A DNA stretch of 64,000 bases, from NCBI GenBank assembly GCA_017620655.1, contig JAGAUT010000079.1:1-64000 (forward strand), in the 5' to 3' direction. This document shows, piece after piece, positions 44,011 to 52,025 of the stretch (position 1 is its first letter; every line of letters starts with the position of its first letter). The notes beneath the pieces were generated by a model. It had not been told where the DNA came from. It saw only the letters and a list, made by a program, of their open reading frames with translations, and ran no database searches. Both the position numbers and the translations under genes were made by a program. Origin of the DNA: Clostridia bacterium. Its GTDB lineage: Bacteria > Bacillota > Clostridia > Oscillospirales > CAG-382.

Positions 44011-45008
44011 TATTGAACCTCCCAAATACTATCGGAAACATATATTCCATTTTTTAAATTCCGTCTGTAATTATCGAGCCTATCATCTCCGGGAATCGAT
44101 ATCTTCATTCCTTCTACGTTTTTTCCTGTTCTGACACTATTAATATAAGAATCCATTTCACTGTAAAATTCTGTTCCATACACAATTTTTGGATTGATTA
44201 CAATAAATGTAAATCCTACATCCATACACTTTTTTTCAGAATTGTAAAACCTACCGACGTTTCCAAGATACGACGCTCCCGAAATCACACCTGTAAGTAT
44301 ATCTATCATCATTGACATTCCATATCCCTTAAATCCTGCCATTGGCTGCATCAAACCATTTAAAGCCACCTTTGCATCCGTTGTAGGCTTTCCATTTGCA
44401 TCAAGTGCCCATCCATCAGGTATTGGCAGTCCATTTTCTGCATACTCATTAATTTTTGACTTTGCAACAACACTTGTTGCCATATCCACAACAATCGGGT
44501 GATTATTCTTAGCTGGAATTGCAATCGAAAACGGATTTGTTCCAAGTATTTTTTCACATCCACCTGCAGCCGCCATTTGAGCAGGGCTGTTACTCATGGT
44601 AAAACAAATACAACCTTTTTGTGCTGCTCTTAATGCATAATAAAATGCTGCTCCATATGTATTATTATTAAACGAAAAGGTGGTAAACACACCGGACTCC
44701 TTAGCTTTCTTCACAGCATAATCAACACAATGAATACCGCTTAACATTCCAATTGCATTATCTCCGTCTATCACAGCAAAAGCGGATGTTTCTTTTTTTA
44801 CCTGAAAACTCGGAGTTAAATTATACCCACCTGATTCGATTTTCTTCAAATGTGCCTTCAATGTCTTTAAACCGTGGCTTTTAACCCCATAAAGTTCTAC
44901 TTGTGTCATATATTCAGCAAACACTTCTGCGGAGTTGTCCTCAAGTCCTGATTGTAACAGAACGTTTTTTGTTTTTGCTTTTATCTCATCTTTTTTATAT
45001 ATACTCAC
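44010..45008 (-). CDS. Ldh_2-family (malate/L-lactate dehydrogenase type) oxidoreductase
   Basis: A 332-residue member of the non-Rossmann malate/lactate/ureidoglycolate dehydrogenase family: S44-H45-G46 in YGVKSHGL contains the catalytic histidine, and the nucleotide site is marked by GTNPFSIAIPA, VDMATSVVAKSKI and GFKGYGMSMMIDILTGVISG. These enzymes reduce 2-oxo acids to 2-hydroxy acids with NAD(P)H. The start is GTG at 45008. It follows an HpcH aldolase/glycosyltransferase fusion by 11 nt, so it may reduce the 2-oxo product of that aldolase. This is unusual for a glycan cluster and suggests a hydroxy-acid building block. Confidence 0.85.
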   Translation of the reverse strand: MSIYKKDEIKAKTKNVLLQSGLEDNSAEVFAEYMTQVELYGVKSHGLKTLKAHLKKIESGGYNLTPSFQVKKETSAFAVIDGDNAIGMLSGIHCVDYAVKKAKESGVFTTFSFNNNTYGAAFYYALRAAQKGCICFTMSNSPAQMAAAGGCEKILGTNPFSIAIPAKNNHPIVVDMATSVVAKSKINEYAENGLPIPDGWALDANGKPTTDAKVALNGLMQPMAGFKGYGMSMMIDILTGVISGASYLGNVGRFYNSEKKCMDVGFTFIVINPKIVYGTEFYSEMDSYINSVRTGKNVEGMKISIPGDDRLDNYRRNLKNGIYVSDSIWEVQ

Positions 45009-45019
45009 TGTAGCACATC

Positions 45020-47026
45020 CTATTCCACGCTTGTATAATTCAAAATCTCTTTGTAATCCTGTAGAATATTATTTAGCATTATCGATCTCTCAAAGTATCT
45101 TGTAGCTCTCTTATGACCATTCTGGGAGTATAGCATTCTTCTTTGCCCATCATTCATTAGTGATATCATTTCGCGACGCAAAGCTTCACTGTCCTTGGCA
45201 GGAACAAGTTTTCCTGAAACACCATCCTCTATAACTTCACTCGGGCCGGGAATGTCTGTAGTAATTACAGGAACAGCCATTCCCAGTCCCTCCTGAATAA
45301 CCTTGCCAAATCCCTCTCTATGTGTCGGATGAACCAGTATGTCAAAAGATGCAATATACTTACAAACATCATTTTGCGGGACATGTCCGGTCAATATAAT
45401 GTTTTCACACTCTTCAGCAAAACGCAAGTTGTCATCAGAAGGAACATCGTTTTCTCCAAACTTGCCTACCAGCATAAGCTTAGCATTTTGCATTCCCTTA
45501 AATGCACTGATCAGCTCATTAATTCCCTTGTCTTTGTGCAATCTTCCAATATATCCAAATACAAAATCGTCTGCTTTTATACTATACTTCTTTCTGATTT
45601 CATCTCTGTACTGGGTTTTCTTTTCGATGTCATATTCCGTCAAATCAACGCCGATGGTTCCACCAATACCAATAACAGAAATCTTTTCCGGTTTACACAG
45701 TTTTTCGTCAATTGCAAATTGTCTATTTTTAAAACTTTGAGATTTAATATGAGTCGAATTCCAACACACAATCTTCTCGAGTGCCTTAAATATTCTTCTA
45801 GATAAACCTGAAAGTCCCACGTATCTTATACCCCACTGGCAGTAAAGTCTTATAGGTGCCTTCACCAATCTTGCTGCAATACTCGAATAAAACGAGGCGT
45901 TAGGCGTCGAGTACTGAATCATATCGAACTTTTCACGTTTAAAGATCTTTCTTAGTTCACGAATTGAAGAAAGTGCAGAGAAATCAATCCCTCTGGCCAT
46001 TTTCACTGGTATAAATCTCAGATACTTTGGAAGTGATTTTGCAAATTCCTCATCATCATTGCAGATAAGGGTAATATCATATCCCCCTCTTTCGTGAAGA
46101 TACTTTGCCATTTCTACAACAAAACTCTTCATCGTAAGTGAAACAGTTGTTACCATACAAATTTTCTTTGCAGGCTCTGCGGACTTCTGTTTTTTCCTGG
46201 CTACTATTTCCAAAACTTTTTCTTTTATAATCTCAAGATTTTCAAGATATTTATCTTCAGAATAATCCGACACTTCTTTTTCTTTATCTCTTATATTCTT
46301 TACGCCATCAATAAAAAGCTGTTCTACTTCTCGTGGATTCTCAATTTGATTGGCATCGCAAAATCCCCTTGAGAGAATGGCTGCAGTCGAACCTAAATGA
46401 TAATGTTCTGCAATAACATACTCTGCAGGAAGCATACCATGTCCAACTCTTGCAATGCCACCAAACCCGTATTTGATTCCTTTGTTTTTGAATTTTTCGC
46501 ATAATTTCTTCACAGTGTCATCGCAAAGAAGCTCAAACATGAAATCTTTACCATATGCAAGATGAAGATCGTTGAGTCCAATATGCACTTCATCTATGCC
46601 TTCAACACTCAAAATCTCATCTGCATTTTCTACAGACTCAGCCGTCTCAAACAGAAGAATTGTTTTTGTTCTGCCGTTTACGCATTTAACAAAACGCTCA
46701 ACTTCCGAAGAAGTTCTGAACATAGGAAGCATTATTACATCTGCGCCCGCTTCTATTGTTTGTTCAATCTCTTCCTCGGTACTACAATAAGCATCCGTTG
46801 CTTCATGTACAGGATTTATTCTGACAAGAAGTTCAGCTGATGTAACATACGGTCTTATTATCCTGATATCTTCGACAGTATGATGAGACTTTACTGTATC
46901 AAGACCGCCCTGACGTTTTTCTTTATCGATATATTCCATATCAATCCAGATGCGGTCAACACCTGCTTTTTGTGCTATTTTTGCAATTTCAACATTATTT
47001 GTTATGTACATCAATGTCAATGACAT
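45020..47026 (-). CDS. HpcH/HpaI aldolase fused to a GT4 glycosyltransferase
   Basis: A 668-residue fusion. Residues 1-260 are an HpcH/HpaI-type class II aldolase: E127 in LLFETAESVENADEIL and D153 in HIGLNDLHLAYG are the metal ligands and SHHT (48-51) includes the likely base. A lysine-rich linker (about 265-293) leads to a GT4 enzyme from 295: KKICMVTTVSLTMKSFVVEM, GYIGRLHKDKGINELISAF and THREGFGKVIQEGLGMAVPV. I start at the ATG at 47026, with GGAGAT 7 nt upstream. The aldolase half should join or split pyruvate and an aldehyde; the Ldh_2 gene follows. The fusion suggests that aldol product and glycosyl transfer belong to one step, but the chemistry is unknown. Confidence 0.82.
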   Translation of the reverse strand: MSLTLMYITNNVEIAKIAQKAGVDRIWIDMEYIDKEKRQGGLDTVKSHHTVEDIRIIRPYVTSAELLVRINPVHEATDAYCSTEEEIEQTIEAGADVIMLPMFRTSSEVERFVKCVNGRTKTILLFETAESVENADEILSVEGIDEVHIGLNDLHLAYGKDFMFELLCDDTVKKLCEKFKNKGIKYGFGGIARVGHGMLPAEYVIAEHYHLGSTAAILSRGFCDANQIENPREVEQLFIDGVKNIRDKEKEVSDYSEDKYLENLEIIKEKVLEIVARKKQKSAEPAKKICMVTTVSLTMKSFVVEMAKYLHERGGYDITLICNDDEEFAKSLPKYLRFIPVKMARGIDFSALSSIRELRKIFKREKFDMIQYSTPNASFYSSIAARLVKAPIRLYCQWGIRYVGLSGLSRRIFKALEKIVCWNSTHIKSQSFKNRQFAIDEKLCKPEKISVIGIGGTIGVDLTEYDIEKKTQYRDEIRKKYSIKADDFVFGYIGRLHKDKGINELISAFKGMQNAKLMLVGKFGENDVPSDDNLRFAEECENIILTGHVPQNDVCKYIASFDILVHPTHREGFGKVIQEGLGMAVPVITTDIPGPSEVIEDGVSGKLVPAKDSEALRREMISLMNDGQRRMLYSQNGHKRATRYFERSIMLNNILQDYKEILNYTSVE

Positions 47027-47049
47027 TCTATTATCTCCAATCACAAAAA

Positions 47050-47658
47050 CTAATCATTAACTTTGCGTGCAGGAACACCAAGATACGTTCCTTTTTCTGT
47101 TATATCCTTTACTACAACAGCGCCTGCACCTATTATACAATCCTCGCACACTGAAATATTATTGCTGATTGTAGCACCTGCACATATAAAAGATCTTTGC
47201 CCGACACAAACAGTTCCAGCTAAATGTGTTCCCACAGAAATATGACAATAATCTCCTACAATATCATCATGATCAACAGAACTGCAAGTGTTAATAATTA
47301 CACCCTCACCAATTTTTGCACCATTATTGATAACTGCACCGGCAACAACAACTGTTCCTTTTCCGATTGATACATTTCCACCGACAACCACTGACGGATG
47401 CACAAGTGTTGCCATCTCTCCGCCATCCGATACTATCATGCGCATAATTCTTTCGCGTACAATATTGTTTCCTATTGCCACAAAGAAATCACTGTTGCTT
47501 ATGTAATTGATGTAATCCTTAGTTTTACCCTTAATTCCAACATCAAATCTATCAGAATCATCAAGAAAAAATACGTTTTCGTAACCAACAGACAAAGCGA
47601 TATCTCTCACGACTCTTCCATGACCGCCTGCCCCCAAGATAACAATTGTCTTTTTCAT
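47050..47658 (-). CDS. PglD/NeuD-like sugar N-acetyltransferase
   Basis: A 202-residue protein with the full PglD layout: GAGGHGRVVRDIAL at 9-22 in the N-terminal Rossmann-like domain, then hexapeptide repeats with the catalytic histidine in SSVDHDDIVGDYCHIS and the closing VPARKVND. It lies directly after the PglC-like transferase with a 4-nt ATGA overlap, and PglE-like aminotransferase is next upstream, so it most likely acetylates the 4-amino group of a UDP-4-amino-sugar to give a bacillosamine-type donor. Confidence 0.85.
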   Translation of the reverse strand: MKKTIVILGAGGHGRVVRDIALSVGYENVFFLDDSDRFDVGIKGKTKDYINYISNSDFFVAIGNNIVRERIMRMIVSDGGEMATLVHPSVVVGGNVSIGKGTVVVAGAVINNGAKIGEGVIINTCSSVDHDDIVGDYCHISVGTHLAGTVCVGQRSFICAGATISNNISVCEDCIIGAGAVVVKDITEKGTYLGVPARKVND

Positions 47659-48296
47659 ATATACTTTTCCTCTTTTACCTTTTCATCAACCACAGGAGTT
47701 ACGGTAAACTCTTCCATTGTGACATTTGTTTCTGAACTGATACCCTCTCTTTTAAGTACAGCAAGCACCGTTCCTAAAATGATTTTCACATCACCCACAA
47801 AAGTAATGTTATTAACATACTCAACGTCCAATTTGAATTTTTCTTCCCATGAAATAGCATTTCGTCCATTTATCTGAGCAAATCCCGTAAGTCCCGGCCG
47901 CACGTCGTGTCTGTGCTTTTGTTCTTCGTTATAAAGCGGAAGATATTTGACAAGCAACGGTCTTGGACCCACTATTGACATATGACCGACAAGTATATTG
48001 AAAAGCTCGGGCAATTCATCAAGCGAAGTCTTTCTAAGCAATTTCCCGTAGCCGTTCAACCTTAATTCATCAGGTAAAAGATTACCGTTCTTATCCCTAC
48101 CGTTTGACATTGTTCTGAATTTTATCAGTTTAAATATCTTTTCGTTTTTACCCGGCCGTTGTTGAGTGAAAAAAGGATTTCCCTTCATCATTACTACACC
48201 AATAATGCTTAAAACCAGTAAAACAGGTGATAAAACCAGAATTGCCATAAATGACAGTGCAAAATCCATCACTCTTTTAAAAAAACATCTATACAT
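47655..48296 (-). CDS. PglC-like initiating phosphoglycosyl transferase of upstream operon
   Basis: A 213-residue small monotopic phosphoglycosyl transferase: re-entrant helix FALSFMAILVLSPVLLVLSI, KLIKFRTMSNG, the catalytic Asp-Glu in TSLDELPELFN, and the GPRPLL and RPGLTGFAQINGR blocks. I start at the ATG at 48296 with GAGGG 5 nt upstream; a TTG further up overlaps the previous gene. PglC attaches UDP-diNAcBac to undecaprenyl phosphate, consistent with the neighbouring PglD/PglE-like genes. It should launch the upstream glycan. Confidence 0.9.
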   Translation of the reverse strand: MYRCFFKRVMDFALSFMAILVLSPVLLVLSIIGVVMMKGNPFFTQQRPGKNEKIFKLIKFRTMSNGRDKNGNLLPDELRLNGYGKLLRKTSLDELPELFNILVGHMSIVGPRPLLVKYLPLYNEEQKHRHDVRPGLTGFAQINGRNAISWEEKFKLDVEYVNNITFVGDVKIILGTVLAVLKREGISSETNVTMEEFTVTPVVDEKVKEEKYI

Positions 48297-48304
48297 GTAT
48301 TCCC

Positions 48305-49522
48305 TCAAAAACAACTCTTAATAATTTCAATAATAATGTCCTGTTCTTTAGGAGTCATTTTAATATCGCTTGGCAGACACAAACCTCTTTCAAATATATC
48401 TGCTCCAACGTCCTTTGTGCTTTCATTTGCCTTTCCTCCGACATGAGCAGTTACAAATCCGTTATTCTTATAAATCGGTTGCATATGCATAGGCTTCCAA
48501 ATAGGTCTACCTTCTGCGTTATATTTTGCCAAAGTTTCGAGAATTTCTGTGGGACAACTCTTTCCTCTTTCACGGACATATGAAGCTTCGCAGTCACTTC
48601 TGTTCTGCTTGCACATGGCGTTTTCATCTATAATAAGACAAGACAGCCAGAAGTTAGGCTCCATTATATTTTCATTATATGGATTCATCTTAACAGGCAA
48701 ATCCTTTAGACCTTCTTTATAACGCATATAAATAGCCTTCTTTTGGGCAATATGTTCTTCAAGGTGAGGATACTGCCCTCTGACAACACCGGCTATAACG
48801 TTACTCATTCTGTAATTATATCCTATTTCTTCATGCTGGTACCAAGGGGCGTTTTCCCGGCTTTGTGTAGACCACTTTCTTACCTTTGTCGCTGCGACAG
48901 AATCATCAGTAAGAAGCATACCGCCTGAAGAACCGGTTATAATCTTATTTCCATTAAAAGAAATGGCATTATATGTACCAAATGTACCTGTCTGTCTTCC
49001 TCTGTATGTGGCACCTAACGATTCTGCTGCGTCTTCAATCATAACAGCACCGTGTTTTTCACAGATTGATGTAATCTCATCCATTTTAGCCGGAGTTCCG
49101 TAAAGATTAGCAAGAACAACAACCTTGACATTTGGATATAACGCAAACGCTCTTTCAAGTGCCACAGGATCCATATTCCATGTATCATATTCAGTATCTA
49201 CAAATACAGGCTCAGCCTTTTCATAAACAACCGAATTTAACGTTGCTGCAAATGTCAAATCCGAACAAAAAACCTTGTCTCCGGGTTTTACACCTGCAAG
49301 CTTTATCGCAAGATGAAGGGCAGCTGTTCCGCATGAAAGACCGACTGCATTCTTGCAACCCAATTTTTCACAAGTAATGCGTTCAACCTCGTTGATATTT
49401 TCACCAATTGTAGACATCCAGTTCTTTTCATATGCGTCGGTTATATACATTAGTTCTTCGCCGTGCATTGTCGGTGTTGCCAACCAGACCTTTTTATCAA
49501 ATGGTTTGATATTATCAAGCAT
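48305..49522 (-). CDS. DegT/PglE-like UDP-4-keto-sugar aminotransferase, first gene of upstream operon
   Basis: A 405-residue PLP aminotransferase. K193 in SFNGNKIITGSSGG is the Schiff-base lysine, EDAAESLGA at 163-171 holds the PLP aspartate, and the opening KPFDKKVWLATPTMHGEE resembles PglE/LegC-type enzymes. The ATG at 49522 has GGGAG about 9 nt upstream; the in-frame TTG before it would overlap that site. With PglD- and PglC-like genes following, it likely makes UDP-4-amino-4,6-dideoxy-GlcNAc. No membrane PglF dehydratase is present. Confidence 0.9.
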   Translation of the reverse strand: MLDNIKPFDKKVWLATPTMHGEELMYITDAYEKNWMSTIGENINEVERITCEKLGCKNAVGLSCGTAALHLAIKLAGVKPGDKVFCSDLTFAATLNSVVYEKAEPVFVDTEYDTWNMDPVALERAFALYPNVKVVVLANLYGTPAKMDEITSICEKHGAVMIEDAAESLGATYRGRQTGTFGTYNAISFNGNKIITGSSGGMLLTDDSVAATKVRKWSTQSRENAPWYQHEEIGYNYRMSNVIAGVVRGQYPHLEEHIAQKKAIYMRYKEGLKDLPVKMNPYNENIMEPNFWLSCLIIDENAMCKQNRSDCEASYVRERGKSCPTEILETLAKYNAEGRPIWKPMHMQPIYKNNGFVTAHVGGKANESTKDVGADIFERGLCLPSDIKMTPKEQDIIIEIIKSCF

Positions 49523-49581
49523 TTTCTTTTCTCCCAATCTTTAAAAAGGCATACCTATGCCTTTTATAAATATACAGTATA

Positions 49582-49610
49582 ATTATACCCCTCCCCTTTT
49601 AAAAAGTCAA
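49582..49610 (-). promoter_or_regulatory. Strong promoter B of upstream glycan operon, with palindrome over the -10 box
   Basis: On the minus strand TTGACT (49610-49605), 17 bp including GGGGAGGGG, TATAAT (49587-49582). The perfect palindrome GTATAATTATAC (49577-49588) covers the -10 box, followed by CTGTATATTTATAA as in promoter A. A further hairpin GGCAT-N4-ATGCC (about 49546-49563) lies in the leader. Confidence 0.85.
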
Positions 49611-49655
49611 TAGCATAAATGATTTTTTACTTATAATATTAATTAAACAAAAAAG

Positions 49656-49677
49656 TCCCCGCACAAACATGCGAGGA
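49656..49677 (-). terminator. Second terminator between wecB and the upstream glycan operon
   Basis: An 8-bp stem with one G-U pair on the minus strand (49677-49670 with 49663-49656) followed by a T6 run. It lies about 80 nt beyond the first wecB terminator. Confidence 0.7.
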
Positions 49678-49758
49678 AATACTCTATTACGGGTTACCAA
49701 GTGCCTTTTTGATAAGTTCAACTCTTTCGATGGAAAAATGCATGTGCTTAAAAAATTT

Positions 49759-49782
49759 AAAAGCAGCCCAACGGCTGCTTTT
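49759..49782 (-). terminator. Rho-independent terminator of gpsA-wecB
   Basis: A 10-bp stem (49759-49768 with 49773-49782) with a 4-nt loop, followed on the minus strand by an AT-rich T tract, immediately after the wecB stop. Confidence 0.88.
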
Positions 49783-49791
49783 ATTATTTTG

Positions 49792-50883
49792 TCAACCTTC
49801 AAGAATATCTGCAATTCTCTTGCAGGCAAAACCGTCGCCGTAGGGGTTACTTGCCTTTGACATTGCTTCATATGCGTTCTTATCATTGAGAAGAAGCTTG
49901 AAGTTTTCGTAGATTACCTCTTCATCGGTACCTACAAGTTTTAGCGTTCCTGCCTTGATACCCTCGGGTCTTTCGGTGGTATCACGCATAACGAGTACGG
50001 GCTTGCCGAGACTTGGAGCTTCCTCCTGAATTCCGCCGCTGTCTGTCAAAATCATAAAGCTTCTCGCAAGGAAATTATGGAAATCAAGAACCTCAAGAGG
50101 CTCGATAATTCTGATTCTGTCGCAGCCGCCGAGTTCTTCATCGGCTGCCTGACGTACCACAGGATTCATATGAATGGGATAAATCGCCTTGACATCGGGA
50201 TGCTCATCCATAACACGGCGGATTGCTCTGAACATATTATGCATTGGCTCACCAAGGTTTTCACGTCTGTGAGCTGTAATCATTATAAGTCTTGAATCCT
50301 TTGCCCATTCAAGTTCGGGATGTGTATAGTCATCCTTTACGGTTGTCTTGAGTGCATCAATGGCAGTATTGCCTGTAATATAGATTGTGCCCTCATCCTT
50401 ACCCTCACGAACAAGGTTTTCCTTTGAAAGTTCGGTGGGAGCAAAGTTATACTGCGAAATTATAGAAACTGCCTGACGGTTAAACTCTTCGGGGAACGGA
50501 CTATAGATATTATAGGTTCGAAGACCTGCTTCAACGTGACCTACGGCAATCTGCTTGTAGAAGCAGGCAAGCGCCGTAACAAAGGTTGTTGAAGTATCTC
50601 CGTGAACAAGCACAACGTCAGGCTTTACCTCATCAAGAACCGCACCTATGCCGTTAAGAATGTTTGTTGTAATATCAAAAAGCGTCTGCTTATCCTTCAT
50701 AACCGAAAGGTCATAGTCAGGCTTTACGCTAAAAGCTTCAAGCACCTGATCAAGCATCTGTCTGTGCTGACCCGTTACGCAGACAACGGTATTTATATTC
50801 TTTCTTGTCTTGAGTTCATTTACTAGCGGACACATTTTTATTGCCTCGGGACGTGTTCCGAATACAAGCATTACTGTTTTCAT
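49792..50883 (-). CDS. wecB: UDP-N-acetylglucosamine 2-epimerase (non-hydrolysing)
   Basis: A 363-residue enzyme: MLVFGTRPEAIKMCPLVNEL at the start, VHGDTSTTFVTALACFYKQI, HVEAGLRTYNIYSPFPEEFN with the E-R-PEE pattern of true UDP-GlcNAc 2-epimerases, TAHRRENLGEP and TDSGGIQEEAPSLG. It makes UDP-ManNAc for wall teichoic acid linkage units or capsule. I prefer the ATG at 50883 (AGGTGAT upstream) to a GTG three codons earlier. It is co-transcribed with gpsA and ends at a terminator, so it is outside the two glycan operons but probably supplies them or teichoic acid synthesis. Confidence 0.93.
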   Translation of the reverse strand: MKTVMLVFGTRPEAIKMCPLVNELKTRKNINTVVCVTGQHRQMLDQVLEAFSVKPDYDLSVMKDKQTLFDITTNILNGIGAVLDEVKPDVVLVHGDTSTTFVTALACFYKQIAVGHVEAGLRTYNIYSPFPEEFNRQAVSIISQYNFAPTELSKENLVREGKDEGTIYITGNTAIDALKTTVKDDYTHPELEWAKDSRLIMITAHRRENLGEPMHNMFRAIRRVMDEHPDVKAIYPIHMNPVVRQAADEELGGCDRIRIIEPLEVLDFHNFLARSFMILTDSGGIQEEAPSLGKPVLVMRDTTERPEGIKAGTLKLVGTDEEVIYENFKLLLNDKNAYEAMSKASNPYGDGFACKRIADILEG

Positions 50884-50895
50884 CTGTATCACCTG

Positions 50896-51885
50896 TCAAA
50901 TATTTTCTATTTTCATTTCCCTTGTCATGAGAGAGTCAACAACATCTGCAGGGTTTGCATTTCCGTTCACAACGGCATCTACGGCATTTATTATGGGAAG
51001 ATCAACACCGTATTTTTTCGCAAGACCCATTGCTGCAGGAAGTGCATTCATGCCCTCGACAACCATACCCACCTCTTCAATTGCACGCTTTGGGGAATGT
51101 CCCCTGCCTATAAGAAAGCCTGCGTGATTATTTCTTGAATGGATACTCGTACATGTTACGATAAGGTCGCCAACGCCTGCAAGACCGTAAAAAGTCTTTA
51201 TGTCGCAGCCCATGGCCATGCCCAGCCTTGACATTTCGGCAGCACCTCTTGTGATAATTGCCGCCTTTGCGTTGTCGCCGTAGCCGAGTCCTGTGGAAAT
51301 ACCTGCCGCAAGGGCAATGATATTCTTGAGTGCACCGCATATTTCAACGCCGAGTATATCTGAGTTTGCATAAACTCTCATGACATTGTTTGAAAAGACT
51401 CTCTGTACAAGAAGCGCCGCATCCTCGTCGCGGCTTGCAGAAACGATGGTTGTGGGAAGATCCTTTGCCACCTCTTCAGCATGGGTAGGACCCGAAAGGG
51501 CAACAAGTCTTACATCTCCAAGTTCGTCCGCAATAACCTCTGTCATAGTCTTAAGCGTGTCGGTTTCTATTCCTTTCGCAACGTCCACAATAACCGCACC
51601 GGAAGAAATATAGTCCTTTGCGGATTTTGCAACAGAACGGATATAAACAGAAGGTACTGCAAACACAATCATTTCCATACCTATACATGCTTCTTTTATA
51701 TCACCGGTAAAAACGATTTGCTCGGGTATTTTCATGCCAAGAAGATTGGGATGCGCACGCTTTTGGGAAAGTGTTTCAACTTCCTTTTCAATAGCAGACC
51801 ACACAACAACATCGTTGCCGTTGATTGCAAGCATACGTGCAAGAGCCGTACCCCATGTTCCTGAGCCTAAAACGCCTATTTTCAT
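50896..51885 (-). CDS. gpsA: Glycerol-3-phosphate dehydrogenase [NAD(P)+]
   Basis: A 329-residue GpsA of normal length. The dinucleotide motif GVLGSGTWGTALARML is at the N-terminus, VAKGIE and SGPTHAEEVAKDLPT (catalytic lysine) follow, and GALKNIIALAAGISTGLGYGDNAKAA is the C-terminal signature. It reduces dihydroxyacetone phosphate to sn-glycerol 3-phosphate for phospholipids and teichoic acids. It is the first gene after the promoter at 51930-51958 and is followed 12 nt later by wecB. Confidence 0.95.
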   Translation of the reverse strand: MKIGVLGSGTWGTALARMLAINGNDVVVWSAIEKEVETLSQKRAHPNLLGMKIPEQIVFTGDIKEACIGMEMIVFAVPSVYIRSVAKSAKDYISSGAVIVDVAKGIETDTLKTMTEVIADELGDVRLVALSGPTHAEEVAKDLPTTIVSASRDEDAALLVQRVFSNNVMRVYANSDILGVEICGALKNIIALAAGISTGLGYGDNAKAAIITRGAAEMSRLGMAMGCDIKTFYGLAGVGDLIVTCTSIHSRNNHAGFLIGRGHSPKRAIEEVGMVVEGMNALPAAMGLAKKYGVDLPIINAVDAVVNGNANPADVVDSLMTREMKIENI

Positions 51886-51929
51886 TATAAATCTCCTGAA
51901 AAAGTGTTGTATACATAACTATATATAGT

Positions 51930-51958
51930 ATTATAACCCTCTTTCACAAATATGTCAA
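51930..51958 (-). promoter_or_regulatory. Sigma-A promoter of gpsA-wecB with downstream palindrome
   Basis: On the minus strand TTGACA (51958-51953), 17 bp, TATAAT (51935-51930). The perfect palindrome ACTATATATAGT (51918-51929) begins right after the -10 box. The plan resembles promoters A and B, but the sequence of the palindrome differs. Confidence 0.8.
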
Positions 51959-51982
51959 GACAATATATGACTACAAATAAAA

Positions 51983-52004
51983 TCCTGCCCCTTTCGGAGC
52001 AGGA
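51983..52004 (-). terminator. Terminator of the DUF5131-GH78 operon
   Basis: A 9-bp stem with one mismatch (51983-51991 with 51996-52004), loop GAAA on the minus strand, followed by TTTTATTT. Confidence 0.8.
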
Positions 52005-52025
52005 CGTTTTCAACCGATTAAAATA

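Noticed and set aside
49678-49758. A short minus-strand frame between the two wecB terminators ending IERVELIKKALGNP before a stop and hairpin, which looks like a gene's last residues.
   Set aside because: It has no ribosome site, overlaps the first terminator and is under 30 codons. It may be a remnant of a lost gene, but nothing identifies it.
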